Below, piece by piece: positions 8,878-17,571 of a stretch of 64,000 nt of DNA. Under the pieces are notes generated by a model. The model did no database searches. It worked only from the letters and a program-made list of their open reading frames with translations, and had not been told where the DNA came from. The DNA comes from CAWBRT01 sp963832365 (GTDB lineage Bacteria > Acidobacteriota > Terriglobia > Terriglobales > Acidobacteriaceae). The stretch covers positions 1-64,000 of the forward strand of contig CAWHUL010000025.1 in assembly GCA_963832365.1 (NCBI GenBank), read 5' to 3'. The position numbers were made by a program, and so were the translations under genes. The first letter of the stretch is position 1, and the number at the start of each line of letters is the position of its first letter.

Positions 8878-9372
8878 ATGAAAGCGGCGATTCTGACATT
8901 GAGCGACAAAGGGTCTCGAGGTGAACGAGCCGACGTCAGCGGACCGGCGCTCGCTTCATGGCTCGCCGAGCGCGGGGTGGAGATTGTGCGCTCGGAAGTC
9001 ATTCCAGATGAAGCCGATCTTATCTCGGCCAAACTTGCGGAGTGGGCTGACAGCGGCGCGTTTGACTTGATCCTGACGACGGGCGGCACGGGAGTCTCTC
9101 CGCGAGACGTGACCCCGGAGGCGACCGTGAGAGTGCTGGATCGGGTGATACCTGGCTTCGGCGAGGCGATGCGTGCCTCCAGCCTCACGAAGACTCCCCA
9201 AGCCATGATCTCCCGGGCAGTGAGCGGCGTCCGGAAACAGACGTTGATTGTGAACCTGCCGGGAAGTCCGCGAGGAGCAATCGAAAACCTTGAAGCTGTC
9301 TGGCCGGCGATTCCTCATGCCCTGAAGAAGATACAGGGAGACATGGGTGATTGTGTCAAGATCACCTCTTGA
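8878..9372 (+). CDS. mog: Molybdopterin adenylyltransferase (MogA/MoaB family)
   Basis: Small cytoplasmic enzyme that adenylates molybdopterin before molybdate insertion. The 164-residue length and single MoCF-binding fold fit MogA/MoaB. The start MKAAILTLSDKGSRGERAD is typical, and the nucleotide/MPT motif TTGGTGVSPRDVTPEAT is intact, as is the later NLPGSPRGAIENLE. MogA and MoaB cannot be separated by eye here. It lies head-to-head with moaA, about 150 bases away, and a TACAAT box at 8817-8822 between them is a plausible -10 element for this gene. This is a molybdenum-cofactor pair rather than a full locus; moaC, moaE and moeA are not in the window. Confidence 0.9.
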   Translation: MKAAILTLSDKGSRGERADVSGPALASWLAERGVEIVRSEVIPDEADLISAKLAEWADSGAFDLILTTGGTGVSPRDVTPEATVRVLDRVIPGFGEAMRASSLTKTPQAMISRAVSGVRKQTLIVNLPGSPRGAIENLEAVWPAIPHALKKIQGDMGDCVKITS

Positions 9373-9557
9373 ACTCAGCTTCAGGAGAACCAGCCCTACA
9401 ACTGAAGCTGATTTCACCAAACCGAGCGCAAGTCGCAAGTAACTGCAGGTAACCACCTTCGTGTTACGATTGGCATCTTGACCGCGTTTCCTTCCGGACG
9501 CATGCTTGGCTCCACTTTAGTTTCAATTTATCCCCCTTTGGTGACGGAGGCGGGCCT

Positions 9558-9683
9558 TTGCATAAGAAAGCAGATTTTTCGGTTGCGATGGTAGTTCTGT
9601 CAGTTGCTGAAATTGCTGTGTGGCTTGTGATCGCGGTTTTAACGACAGCTATCTGGCTGCCTCATTTCCTCCATTCACACTGA
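9558..9683 (+). CDS. Possible small membrane peptide with TTG start (41 aa)
   Basis: A short ORF that begins with TTG and has a strong GGAGG ribosome site at 9546-9550, 7 bases upstream. The 41-residue product has a short charged head (HKKAD) and then an almost unbroken hydrophobic helix (VAMVVLSVAEIAVWLVIAVL and onward to IWLP), ending in a His-rich tail. It is a single-pass membrane peptide if translated. It follows the mogA/moaB gene by about 185 bases. No family is recognised, and an ORF this short could arise by chance; the ribosome site and continuous hydrophobicity are the only support. The rest of the 9373-9935 gap holds a strong hairpin and no other convincing gene. Confidence 0.35.
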   Translation: MHKKADFSVAMVVLSVAEIAVWLVIAVLTTAIWLPHFLHSH

Positions 9684-9857
9684 CAAGTTGCTGAAAAAGG
9701 ACCCTCTGCGCCGAACGCCACGAGGATACACACTTCAGCTTACGCATTCGGCGTAGATAATCGGATTTACCTTGACGGTCGGCCACACCCGATCCAGGAG
9801 TTGCTTGAGCGCCCTTCTGTACTCGGTATGTCCGAAAATCACCGCTTTGGCTGTCAG

Positions 9858-9886
9858 CCCGGCAAACGCCCAAAGAGTTTGCCGGG
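9858..9886. other. Strong hairpin just after ugd (no U-tract)
   Basis: A perfect 10-bp inverted repeat (9858-9867 with 9877-9886) with a 9-base loop lies about 50 bases beyond the ugd stop codon. It lacks a U-tract on either strand, so it is either an mRNA 3' stabilising structure, a factor-dependent stop, or a palindromic repeat. Confidence 0.5.
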
Positions 9887-9935
9887 GGCTCGTACGCACG
9901 ACTCTTTCGGGGTGCATACCGTCCGCGAATCTGGT

Positions 9936-11372
9936 CTAAGCGGCTTCGCGATCTTCTTCCTCGCTGGTAAACTCCTGCACGTTCTCTTGAGGGCTGGCAG
10001 GAGCGGTGGGCAGTGCCTCCTGCCGTCCCACACTGAAGTAGGCGAATCCGTGACGTTCCATCTCCGTTCGCGAATAGAGATTCCGGCCGTCAATCAGAAT
10101 CGGATGGTTCAGTGCCTGACGGAGACGCTGAAAGTCTAATGCGGCAAATTCCTCCCAATCGGTCAGAATGAGCAAAGCGTCGGCCTTTTCCGCCGCCTCG
10201 TAGGCGCTGTCGGCAAAGGTAATCGGCGCATCGGCAAATTCCTTGCGGGCGCGCTCCGTGGCCGCCGGATCGTAGGCCACGATTTCGCAGCGCTCCTTCA
10301 AAAGCATGCGGATGACCGCAATGGCCGGCGAGTCGCGAACGTCATCTGTTCCGCCTTTGAAGGCCAATCCAAGCACGGCCAACCGCTTGCCCTTCAGCGT
10401 CCACAGTGCGCTCCGTACTTTCCGCAGGAACATGTGCCGCTGCTCTTCGTTAATGCGCATGACCTCTTCCAGCAACCGGAAGTCGTAGCCAAATTCGCGA
10501 GCCACGGCGCGGAACGCCGCAACGTCCTTGGGGAAACAGGAACCACCGTACCCGATTCCCGGACGCATGAAGCGCCTGCCGATGCGCTGGTCAGCGCCCA
10601 TGCCCTCGGAGACTTGCTCGATGTCGGCACCGGCGAGCTCGCAGATACTGGCGATCGCGTTGATGTAGGAAATCTTCATCGCCAGGAACGCGTTCGCCGC
10701 GTGTTTGATCAGTTCGGCGCTATTGGTGGCGGTCACAATCAGATTCGCCGGCAAGATGGCTTCGTCGGGAATGGGAATGGCACCCTTCAGAGCCGCGTAA
10801 CTGCCATCCGTGAGCGGTTTATAGAGCTGGCGAAGAATCGCGGTGCAGCGATCGTTATCGCTGCCCACAATGATGCGGTCGGGATAAAGAAAATCGGTTA
10901 CGCCAACGCCTTCGCGCAGAAACTCCGGATTGGAGCCGACCTCAAACGATCCCAGGGGAGCTCCGTAGCGTAGCAGTGTCTTCTTGATCCACCGGCTGGT
11001 CCCGACGGGCACCGTACTCTTGACGACAATTACCTTGAAGGAATCGATCTGGCGGGCGATGTCATGGCACACAGCCTCCAACCAGGAAAGATCGGCTTCC
11101 CCCGTTTCCGACGGTGGGGTGCCGACGGCAATAAACACCACGCTGGACGAACGTACGGCAGTCGCCATGTCGGTCGTAAACGTCAGACGCTTATTCCGGT
11201 GGCTGGCCAATAATTCCGGCAGGAATTCCTCATGAATGACCGTCTCGCCGGCCTGTAGAGCGGAGACTTTCTCCGTGTCATTATCAACGCAAATTACATC
11301 GTGCCCGATTTCCGCCAGGCATGCGCCGGCAACCAGTCCGACGTACCCTGATCCTACAATTGATACCTTCAT
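9936..11372 (-). CDS. ugd: UDP-glucose 6-dehydrogenase (Ugd)
   Basis: Oxidises UDP-glucose to UDP-glucuronate with two NAD+, supplying acidic sugar for exopolysaccharide or other surface glycans. The N-terminal NAD Rossmann motif MKVSIVGSGYVGLVAGACLAEIGH is canonical. The catalytic cysteine sits in GYGGSCFPKDVAAF, and the third domain (VLGLAFKGGTDDVRDSPA) is complete. The length is 478 residues, with a roughly 25-residue Glu-rich tail beyond the usual end. It is the last gene of a leftward operon: epimerase (13924-12809), radical SAM protein (12812-11481), then ugd after a 108-base spacer. This context suggests it serves a dedicated sugar-modification pathway as well as, or instead of, general capsule synthesis. 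Confidence 0.95.
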   Translation of the reverse strand: MKVSIVGSGYVGLVAGACLAEIGHDVICVDNDTEKVSALQAGETVIHEEFLPELLASHRNKRLTFTTDMATAVRSSSVVFIAVGTPPSETGEADLSWLEAVCHDIARQIDSFKVIVVKSTVPVGTSRWIKKTLLRYGAPLGSFEVGSNPEFLREGVGVTDFLYPDRIIVGSDNDRCTAILRQLYKPLTDGSYAALKGAIPIPDEAILPANLIVTATNSAELIKHAANAFLAMKISYINAIASICELAGADIEQVSEGMGADQRIGRRFMRPGIGYGGSCFPKDVAAFRAVAREFGYDFRLLEEVMRINEEQRHMFLRKVRSALWTLKGKRLAVLGLAFKGGTDDVRDSPAIAVIRMLLKERCEIVAYDPAATERARKEFADAPITFADSAYEAAEKADALLILTDWEEFAALDFQRLRQALNHPILIDGRNLYSRTEMERHGFAYFSVGRQEALPTAPASPQENVQEFTSEEEDREAA

Positions 11373-11480
11373 CTTCTAGCCTTAAATCCTTTCTTTGACG
11401 TGGACAAGATCGTCCATTCCTTCACGGCGAAAAGAGAAGCGTTCGTCGGAACGTGCCGTGCCGCTCCGATCCCCGCTTCT

Positions 11481-12812
11481 TTATTGCCGGTGCATCACAT
11501 CATGCGAGTTCTCTCCCGCGCTCTCGCCTGTTGCGTCCAGATACGATAGCGATAGAGGCCGAGCCTCCTGAATGTCGCTGTAGTCCTCATCCTTGAAAAC
11601 CGACGTGTAATGCTGGTGCGCCCGCTCCCACGCCTCGTCGTCGGGGAGTGCGCCAAAGGTCTGCACATACAATGGACTTCCCGGAAACGGGAACATCGGC
11701 ACCGGTTCGCTGACCCAAACTCCATGCGACTTCAGCCGCTCCTGCCAGCGCCGGGTCTGCTCTTGATCGTCGTGCCCGGTAAGGATCAGGTTTGCCTGCA
11801 CCCAGGGAATTCGCTGCTTGGCGTAGATCAGCAGTTGGCTGATGCGCTCGGTGCTCATGCGGCAGTTCTTATTTAATTCGTTGCGTCCGGCTTCCGTGAT
11901 GGACTCGACGCCGCACTCAACGGAGATCGTGTGCGCGCGGCCAAGCAGGTCAAGTGTTTCCTCATTCCACAGGTCGATGCGTGTCTGGAACCCGATTTGA
12001 ACGTTGCGTTCGGCGATTCCCTCCAGCAGCCGAATGACGTTTTTCCCGACGCCAAAGATTTCGTCGATGAAGTAGACGTAATCGACCCCTCGCGCAACCA
12101 GTCGGTCGATTTCCAGTAAAACGTCGTCGACATTGCGCTCGCGAAATTTGTTGCGGAACAGCGTCTTGTTACAGAAGGTGCAGGCCCAGGGACAGCCTCG
12201 CGCAAATTCGATTTCGGCGCCGCGGCCTTCGCCCCAGAAGACGTGATGGCGGTGGCTGTGCGCTTCCACGTCGTAGTTGCGGAAATCGAGCGCGCCCAGC
12301 GTGCGCATATCGACGACGCCAAGACCGGAACTCATGTGCTCGCCCTGCTCGTCATGCCAGCAGCAGCCGTCGATTTGGCTCCAGGGTTTGGTGGCCAGAT
12401 CGGCTATCGCCTGGTCCGGTTCGCCGCGCAAGACCACGTCGGCGCCCGTCTTGCGCATGGCGGCTCGCGGCGTTGCCGAGCCGTGCGGACCGATCAAAAC
12501 CTTCGTGGCCGTGCCGCCGATGCCTGCAAACCACTCCCTCGGCACGCGCATCTCCGGAGGCGGGCAGCGCCAGAACAGGTAGGAAGGCGCTGACGGAATC
12601 ACCAGGAAATCAGCCCCAAGAGCGCGCACCCGAGAGCGCGTGTCCTCGATGCCGAGGTTATTGGTCTGGGCATCCACCACCAGGCAATCATGCCCTGCCT
12701 CTTGCAGCTTGTCGGCGGCAAACAGCAATTCCAGCGGGACGTGCGGGTCGCGACAGCCGAAGTAAGTGGAGCCTGTGAAATCCCAGTTGGGATTGATCAG
12801 CGCATACTTCAT
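11481..12812 (-). CDS. B12-binding-domain radical SAM protein
   Basis: A 443-residue cobalamin-binding radical SAM enzyme of unknown substrate. Residues 1-150 form the B12-binding Rossmann domain (MKYALINPNWDFTGSTYFGC..., with cobalamin-type LVVDAQTNNLG and IGPHGSATP). Residues about 175-400 are the radical SAM core with the cluster motif CPWACTFCNK (CxxxCxxC). The start at 12812 is fixed by the family-like N-terminus and by a 4-base ATGA overlap with the stop of the epimerase gene. It resembles, from memory, the TIGR04295-type B12/radical SAM proteins of oligosaccharide loci; that name should be verified. The gene order with an epimerase and ugd supports C-methylation or rearrangement of a nucleotide- or lipid-linked sugar. 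The methyltransferase and glycosyltransferase expected in such loci are not present here. Confidence 0.85.
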   Translation of the reverse strand: MKYALINPNWDFTGSTYFGCRDPHVPLELLFAADKLQEAGHDCLVVDAQTNNLGIEDTRSRVRALGADFLVIPSAPSYLFWRCPPPEMRVPREWFAGIGGTATKVLIGPHGSATPRAAMRKTGADVVLRGEPDQAIADLATKPWSQIDGCCWHDEQGEHMSSGLGVVDMRTLGALDFRNYDVEAHSHRHHVFWGEGRGAEIEFARGCPWACTFCNKTLFRNKFRERNVDDVLLEIDRLVARGVDYVYFIDEIFGVGKNVIRLLEGIAERNVQIGFQTRIDLWNEETLDLLGRAHTISVECGVESITEAGRNELNKNCRMSTERISQLLIYAKQRIPWVQANLILTGHDDQEQTRRWQERLKSHGVWVSEPVPMFPFPGSPLYVQTFGALPDDEAWERAHQHYTSVFKDEDYSDIQEARPLSLSYLDATGESAGENSHDVMHRQ

Positions 12813-13924
12813 GAAGCTTGGCGCTCCATTTCCGCCAGCACGGGAGCAATGACTGGACGAAGCAATTGGCTCTTCGTAGAGGCCACCGTCCCGCGATGGA
12901 GTTTGAACCATGTTTGCAAACTCTCCAGTGTCTCCAGAATCCCGACACGCGGTGCCCAGCCTGTGTCCCGCGTAAATTTGGAATGGTCGGTAACGTAAAC
13001 GAGCTGATCGCCCGAACGTCCGGTGTTAAATTCGCACTGCAGACGGATGCCGGTGAGTTCCGCGATTGTGCCCACCAATTCAAGCAGCGAGGTCGTGTTT
13101 CCCGGGCCGCCGCCGATGTTATAGACCTGTCCGTGGGTGGCTGCCGGACAATTGTGGACAGCCTCGAATGCGTCCAGAAGATCTTCCACGTGCAGCACAT
13201 CTCGCACCTGCAAGCCGTTTCCGTAGATGACCAGCGGCGTTCTCAGCAGCGCCGAATGGAGAAAGTGAGCGACCCATCCCTGGTCCTCGTTACCAAACTG
13301 CCCCGGCCCGGCAATGCAGGACATACGTAACACCACCGTACGCAATCCGTATGTGCGGGCGTAATCGTGAACATACTGGTCGGCTGCTCCCTTGGAGCAA
13401 CCGTAAGGAGAGTGAAAATCCAAAGGCTGAGACTCGGAAGTTCCGAATGCGCTGTCTGGTACCACGTAGCGTTTCTTTTCCACTCTGGCCAGCCGGTTGG
13501 AAAAATCACCGTAGACTTTGTTCGTGGAAGTGAACAGTACGGAGGGATTATTGCTGGAAGAGCGGGCGGCTTCGAGGATATTAAGAGTTCCGCCGACGTT
13601 GACTTCGAAGTCGAACCGCGGATCGGCAATCGAGGTGGTGACCGCAACCTGCGCTGCAAAGTTATAGATTTCAGTAGCGTTCTTGACCGCACGCTGAACT
13701 TTGGGTTGGTCCCGAACGTCGCCTATCGTGAACTGGAGACGTCCCGAGCGTCCAGCGAGCTTTTGAATCCACTCAAGGTTGTAGCGCGAACCCGGGCGTG
13801 CGAGGTTATCGAAAACGTGAATCTTGGCTTCCGTGGTTTCAAGCAGCCGGCGTACCCAGTTTGAGCCGATAAAGCCGGCCCCACCAAAAATCAATACTGA
13901 GCGAAACGCTACTTTTTTGGACAT
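12809..13924 (-). CDS. NAD-dependent sugar-nucleotide epimerase (CDP-paratose 2-epimerase-like SDR)
   Basis: Extended-SDR sugar-nucleotide epimerase/dehydratase. The N-terminus has the NAD motif VLIFGGAGFIGSNWVRRLL. The acidic pocket FDNLARPGSRYNLEW, a STNKVYGD motif, and the catalytic YGCSKGAADQY (YxxxK) follow, then the RDVLHVEDLLDAF and YNIGGGPGNTTSLLEL signatures of the CDP-paratose/tyvelose epimerase group. The start at 13924 (MSKKVAFRSVLIFGG) is chosen over 14017 because it sits right at the conserved fold and follows a GGGAG site. It is the first gene of a leftward operon and overlaps the radical SAM gene by ATGA, so they are translated together. The exact substrate (CDP-, GDP- or UDP-sugar) cannot be assigned. 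Confidence 0.85.
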   Translation of the reverse strand: MSKKVAFRSVLIFGGAGFIGSNWVRRLLETTEAKIHVFDNLARPGSRYNLEWIQKLAGRSGRLQFTIGDVRDQPKVQRAVKNATEIYNFAAQVAVTTSIADPRFDFEVNVGGTLNILEAARSSSNNPSVLFTSTNKVYGDFSNRLARVEKKRYVVPDSAFGTSESQPLDFHSPYGCSKGAADQYVHDYARTYGLRTVVLRMSCIAGPGQFGNEDQGWVAHFLHSALLRTPLVIYGNGLQVRDVLHVEDLLDAFEAVHNCPAATHGQVYNIGGGPGNTTSLLELVGTIAELTGIRLQCEFNTGRSGDQLVYVTDHSKFTRDTGWAPRVGILETLESLQTWFKLHRGTVASTKSQLLRPVIAPVLAEMERQAS

Positions 13925-14160
13925 CTGCGTAGCTCTCCCACCAGATCGTTGAGAAACTTTCTGGCTAGGGGTAAGTAGATGCATGTAGCAGGCTGTAATG
14001 TTTGCCTGCAATTGCATAGAATCAAAGCCTGCAAGGTATTTTTTTTGGATGTGACAGCGGCTTCTCGGGCAACTCAGACGTAAACGCTTATGCAGCAGGA
14101 TGATTGTGGCGTAATGCGGGGAGGTAGTTGCCTGCCCGGCATCGCTTCACTTGGAGGCTC

Positions 14161-15180
14161 ATGATCAGGCTGGACGAGGTTTCTCCTTACACCGACCAGT
14201 ATTTCATCAACTCGCGAATCGCTTGTGAGAAGGCGAATAATGACGCCCGGGTTGTCTACCAGGTTTTTCAGCGTTCGCAGGCTCTTCTTTGCGGCGTGCG
14301 TCAGGTGATGCAGCTACTGGACCAGACCAGCACCCAAGTCGAGGTTTACGGATTGGAGGACGGCAGCCCGATTGGCCCCAAGGAGAGCGTGCTGCACATT
14401 GTGGGTCCTGTGTCCGAGCTGTTCGAGCTGGAAACCGTATACCTCGGCTTGCTCTCGCGCATGACCCGGATTGCCACCAATGTGCGTGCCGCGGTGGAAG
14501 CGGCCAATGGCAAGCGCATCCTATTCTTTCCGGCGCGCTTCGATATCCCGGAAGCCCAGGAGTACGACGGGTATGCCGCTAAAGTGGGGGGAGCGGCTGG
14601 AGCGTCTACGGCGGCCGAGGCCAGGGCTTTTGAAGCGCGCGCCCTCGGAACCATGCCCCACGCTTTGATCGCCGCCTTCAAGGGCAACACAGTCAAGGCG
14701 TCTTTGGCACTGGCCGATGCGCTTCCCCAGGAACCAATCTGGGCTCTGGTCGACTTCGAAAACGACTCGGCTCGAACCTCGGTCGAGGTCTTCCGCGCCT
14801 TTCGGGAACGCGGCCTCAAGCTGTCCGGCGTACGGCTCGACACCGGGCAAGACGTTGTCGACCAGAGTTTGCAACGCATTGGAATTGATAAGCCGGGAGT
14901 AAACATCGAGTTGGTTCGGGAGGTTCGCCGGGCGCTCGACGAAGCAGGCGCGCAGGACGTGCGGATTGCCGCCAGCGGCGGTTTCACGGCTGACCGGATT
15001 CGCGAGTTCGAGGCCGCCCAAGCGCCGGTGAATACCTACGGTGTGGGTGAGTTCTTCTTCTCCGGTTCTACGCCGTTCACGTCAGACATTGTGGCCTACT
15101 TCGAGGACGGCCAACTGGTGCCGTGCGCCAAGGTTGGGCGCGAATTCCAGAAAAACCCGCGCTTCAAGCGGCTGAAGTAG
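14161..15180 (+). CDS. Nicotinate phosphoribosyltransferase family protein
   Basis: A 339-residue type II phosphoribosyltransferase of the nicotinate/quinolinate family (NAPRT/NadC fold), which joins a pyridine carboxylate to PRPP in NAD salvage. Family features include TDQYFINSRIACEK near the N-terminus, the central RFDIPEAQEYDGYAAKVGGAAGAST block, LVDFENDSA and GVRLDTGQD on the barrel strands, and the late phosphate-binding IAASGGFTADRIREFEA and TYGVGEFFFSG. It is shorter than classical PncB (about 400 or more), as is usual for this clade. The start at 14161 is chosen because GGAGG lies just upstream (14153-14157, only 3 bases away). It is divergent from the epimerase operon and has no NAD-pathway neighbour, so the assignment rests on sequence alone. 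Confidence 0.85.
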   Translation: MIRLDEVSPYTDQYFINSRIACEKANNDARVVYQVFQRSQALLCGVRQVMQLLDQTSTQVEVYGLEDGSPIGPKESVLHIVGPVSELFELETVYLGLLSRMTRIATNVRAAVEAANGKRILFFPARFDIPEAQEYDGYAAKVGGAAGASTAAEARAFEARALGTMPHALIAAFKGNTVKASLALADALPQEPIWALVDFENDSARTSVEVFRAFRERGLKLSGVRLDTGQDVVDQSLQRIGIDKPGVNIELVREVRRALDEAGAQDVRIAASGGFTADRIREFEAAQAPVNTYGVGEFFFSGSTPFTSDIVAYFEDGQLVPCAKVGREFQKNPRFKRLK

Positions 15181-15370
15181 CGCGTGAGGAAAAGCTCGTA
15201 CCAGAGCGCCTTGCTGCGATAGTTTTCGAAGAAACCGGGGTAGGTGGTGCTAACGCCTGTTTGCGACAACTACTGGAACAAGCCGCTCTCCCGGCGGCAA
15301 GGCCATACGGTTGCGCCTCAACTGACGATGCCGTTCGCCGTACCAAACATCGCACCATTCGTCACGTTTG

Positions 15371-15760
15371 CTAGGCTGCCTTTTGCTCGCTGGTTTTGAA
15401 TATTTCCGAAGCCTCGCAATTGAAACCACGCAGCTTGGGCTTAGCGCTGAGCAGATGCCCCACAAAATTCTTCACTTGGGGCAAAGTGTCACGGCTATAA
15501 CGTTCCGCGTGCTCTTTAGTCTTCCAGAAACTCAGGCCACAAGGTTTGTCCAAATTCTCTGGCACGATTTCATGCGCATTGAAATACCAGGTTTCATCGG
15601 GGTTGAGACGGGTCGAGGGTGAATTCTCTTCAAACAGCAGGACTTCATCTAGAAATCCGGCCTGTTCTTTCAGCAACGGGAGTATCTGGTTGTTCCAAGC
15701 CTTCAAAAACTCGTCTTTCTTTCCCGGCTTGAGTTCGCCCTCAATAAACATCATATACAT
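15371..15760 (-). CDS. Antibiotic biosynthesis monooxygenase-like (ABM) domain protein
   Basis: A 129-residue small protein of the dimeric alpha/beta barrel superfamily. It starts MYMMFIEGELKPGKKDEFLKAW, a strand then helix typical of ABM/heme-degrading monooxygenase relatives. It then reads GFLDEVLLFEENSP and FWKTKEHAERYSRDTLPQV, the second strand-helix unit. Start 15760 has an AGGAG ribosome site upstream; the longer frame from 15865 would read through a palindromic repeat. Members bind small ligands or degrade quinones and heme, but there are no catalytic residues that can be assigned by eye. It stands alone between the NAPRT-like gene (opposite strand) and an SDR. Confidence 0.7.
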   Translation of the reverse strand: MYMMFIEGELKPGKKDEFLKAWNNQILPLLKEQAGFLDEVLLFEENSPSTRLNPDETWYFNAHEIVPENLDKPCGLSFWKTKEHAERYSRDTLPQVKNFVGHLLSAKPKLRGFNCEASEIFKTSEQKAA

Positions 15761-15834
15761 GGGAGACTGCTCCTTTCGCTGGTAAGATCGGAGGGCCTTT
15801 GGATGCAAGGAGTTGAATTGTGGTTGCTGGTATG

Positions 15835-15959
15835 GGCGGGTGGCCCAGAGTTGATTCTTTTTCAACTCTGGGGATTTTGTTCACCGAAGGGGCGCGATTT
15901 ACTTTGTCCATGACGCACAGTCCCAGAGTTGGAACGGCGCCAACTATGGGCCACCCGCC
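15835..15959. repeat. 125-bp element with 13-bp terminal inverted repeats and nested hairpins
   Basis: Perfect 13-bp inverted repeats bound the element (15835-15847 and 15947-15959). Inside is an 11-bp perfect hairpin (15844-15854 with 15862-15872) and a second, imperfect one reusing the same arm sequence (around 15922-15950). The layout is that of a BIME or a small non-autonomous palindromic element. It fills most of the 307-base gap between the ABM-domain gene and the SDR gene. The left hairpin followed by GATTTTGT could also act as a weak rightward terminator. A fragment of the same outer arm (GCCACCCGC) recurs at about 16040. Confidence 0.6.
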
Positions 15960-16067
15960 GGCTGAAGTGAAGTTAATGAAATGAGTAGAGCAACTTAACC
16001 CAACTACCCCACTCAATCGCAACCGCGGCGCTTGAATGTGCCACCCGCATGATGCACTTGGGCATCT

Positions 16068-16880
16068 CTAGCGCAGAGCGCCGGCCATTGCCTGCATCCA
16101 GACTCCCGAACCGACCAGGCAACTGCCGCCGTCGCAGGGCACGATTGCTCCGGTGATGTATTTGGCGGCATCGCTGGCAAGAAATATTGCCAGATCGGCA
16201 ATCTCTTCCTTTTCTCCATAGCGCTGCAGCGGGAGTGAGTTTGCCAGCGCGGCCGCTGTTTCCAGGGTGGACGTGAGGCGTTTCATCCCCTCGGTATCCG
16301 CGATGGGCCCCGGCACGATAGAGTTCACCCGAATCCCGAGCGGCCCCCACTCGATGGCAAGCGATCGGGTGATCATGTCCACGCCCGCTTTGCCGGCGCA
16401 AACATGCGACTGGTAGGCCATTGGCACGCTGGCCTGCGGGGCGGAGATGTTGATCACCGACGCTCCGGGCTTTCGCAGATGTTCGAACGCAGCCCGCGCG
16501 GAGTTGAACGTGCCCAGCAGGTCGATGTCGATGACCGACTTGAAGCCGTGAGACGACATTTTGGCAGCGGCAGCCGGAAAATTACCCGCCGCGCCGCAGA
16601 CCAGGATGTCGAATTGGCCCAATTCGCCGGCGATTCTCTTGAAAGCCGCATCGAGAGCTTCATAGTCGCGCACATCGGCGGCTGCTCCCATGGCGGTGCC
16701 GCCGTCTTTTCCAATCAGGGCGGCCGCCGCGTCCAACCGCTCCTGCCTGCGGCCGACCAAGCCCAGCTTCGCGCCGTATTGCGCAAACATTCTGGCAATG
16801 ACGAAATTGATGCTGCCGCTTCCGCCGGTAACGACGGCAGTCTTGCCGGCGAACAGATTCTGCCGAAAAACGTCGCTCAT
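16068..16880 (-). CDS. SDR family oxidoreductase, 2,4-dienoyl-CoA reductase-like
   Basis: A 270-residue short-chain dehydrogenase. The NADP motif reads TGGSGSINFVIARMFAQYGA instead of the textbook TGxxxGIG. ADVRDYEAL, LVCGAAGNF (NNAG position), NISAPQASVPMAYQSHVCAGKAG and VNSIVPGPIADTEG follow. There is no Tyr four residues before the catalytic Lys in HVCAGKAG, which is also true of the dienoyl-CoA reductase/peroxisomal enoyl reductase branch, so the enzyme probably belongs there and acts on an acyl-CoA thioester. The last 30 residues (IVPCDGGSCL...) are normal. It lies alone, downstream of the DinB-type gene and on the same strand but with separate spacing. Confidence 0.8.
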   Translation of the reverse strand: MSDVFRQNLFAGKTAVVTGGSGSINFVIARMFAQYGAKLGLVGRRQERLDAAAALIGKDGGTAMGAAADVRDYEALDAAFKRIAGELGQFDILVCGAAGNFPAAAAKMSSHGFKSVIDIDLLGTFNSARAAFEHLRKPGASVINISAPQASVPMAYQSHVCAGKAGVDMITRSLAIEWGPLGIRVNSIVPGPIADTEGMKRLTSTLETAAALANSLPLQRYGEKEEIADLAIFLASDAAKYITGAIVPCDGGSCLVGSGVWMQAMAGALR

Positions 16881-16949
16881 GGCTCGACACTCTCCTGGAA
16901 AACATTCGGCCGTTTTCGATTCTTCACACGACCTATCCGCGAGACCGCT

Positions 16950-17513
16950 CTAATGCCGGCTGGCCGGAGGAATAATGCCATTCATTCGCAGGAAGACCAC
17001 CAGTTGTCCGTAGTGGTCGCGATCATGCCCAATCAGAATGAGCGCCAAGTCTAGCCTTGTCGTCGGTCTGCCGGAAAAACCGGGGATCGGTTCGACCTGG
17101 TTCTTCTCCGTGATTGTGGCGAAGGCCTTGTGCGTGTAAGCGAACGAGTCCTGGAAGAACTTCATGATCTCGTCCTTGGATTTCAGACTCGCCATATCCG
17201 CCGGCAGGGGCGGCTTCTCCTTGAGAATGAGCCCGCCGACCCGGTAGTTCACTGTTGCCACGTGCTTGAGTTGGTCGGCAAAACTTCGAACGCCTTTGAA
17301 ATCGCCGACGCTCGGAACGAAATTAAACTTGCTCTCCGGCATATCGGTCCCCATGGGAACCATTTCCTTTTCCAGCGTCGAGAGCTGACGGTCCAGAACC
17401 GCGGCAACCGTTGGGGATGGGGAGGCAGCCGTTGCAGGCGCGTTCTGCTGCGCCACAGCCACGGTTGCCAACAGCGCGAAGCTCAAGGGCACGACCACAA
17501 ATCTCTTTAGCAT
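16950..17513 (-). CDS. Exported DinB/YfiT-like four-helix protein
   Basis: A 187-residue protein with an N-terminal signal peptide (MLKRFVVVPLSFALLATVAVAQ, likely cleaved after AVA). The mature part has the DinB/YfiT helical bundle: conserved histidines in LKHVATVNYR, YTHKAF and, at the end, HDRDHYGQLVVFLRMNGIIPP. In this family the three His ligands bind a divalent metal, and some members are thiol-S-transferases. Most are cytoplasmic; exported versions are common in Acidobacteria-like genomes as far as I recall, with unknown roles. It has its own start context and sits between an SDR and an APC permease, all leftward, without tight coupling. Confidence 0.8.
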   Translation of the reverse strand: MLKRFVVVPLSFALLATVAVAQQNAPATAASPSPTVAAVLDRQLSTLEKEMVPMGTDMPESKFNFVPSVGDFKGVRSFADQLKHVATVNYRVGGLILKEKPPLPADMASLKSKDEIMKFFQDSFAYTHKAFATITEKNQVEPIPGFSGRPTTRLDLALILIGHDRDHYGQLVVFLRMNGIIPPASRH

Positions 17514-17571
17514 AGAGGTCCTCCAGTTCAGTTTACCGGTCAGGGCGGGTCACTTTAAGCGACGTGGGTCA

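Noticed and set aside
9735..9917. 60-residue open frame on - after ugd
   Set aside because: No ribosome site seen, crosses the strong hairpin at 9858-9886, and no family recognised.
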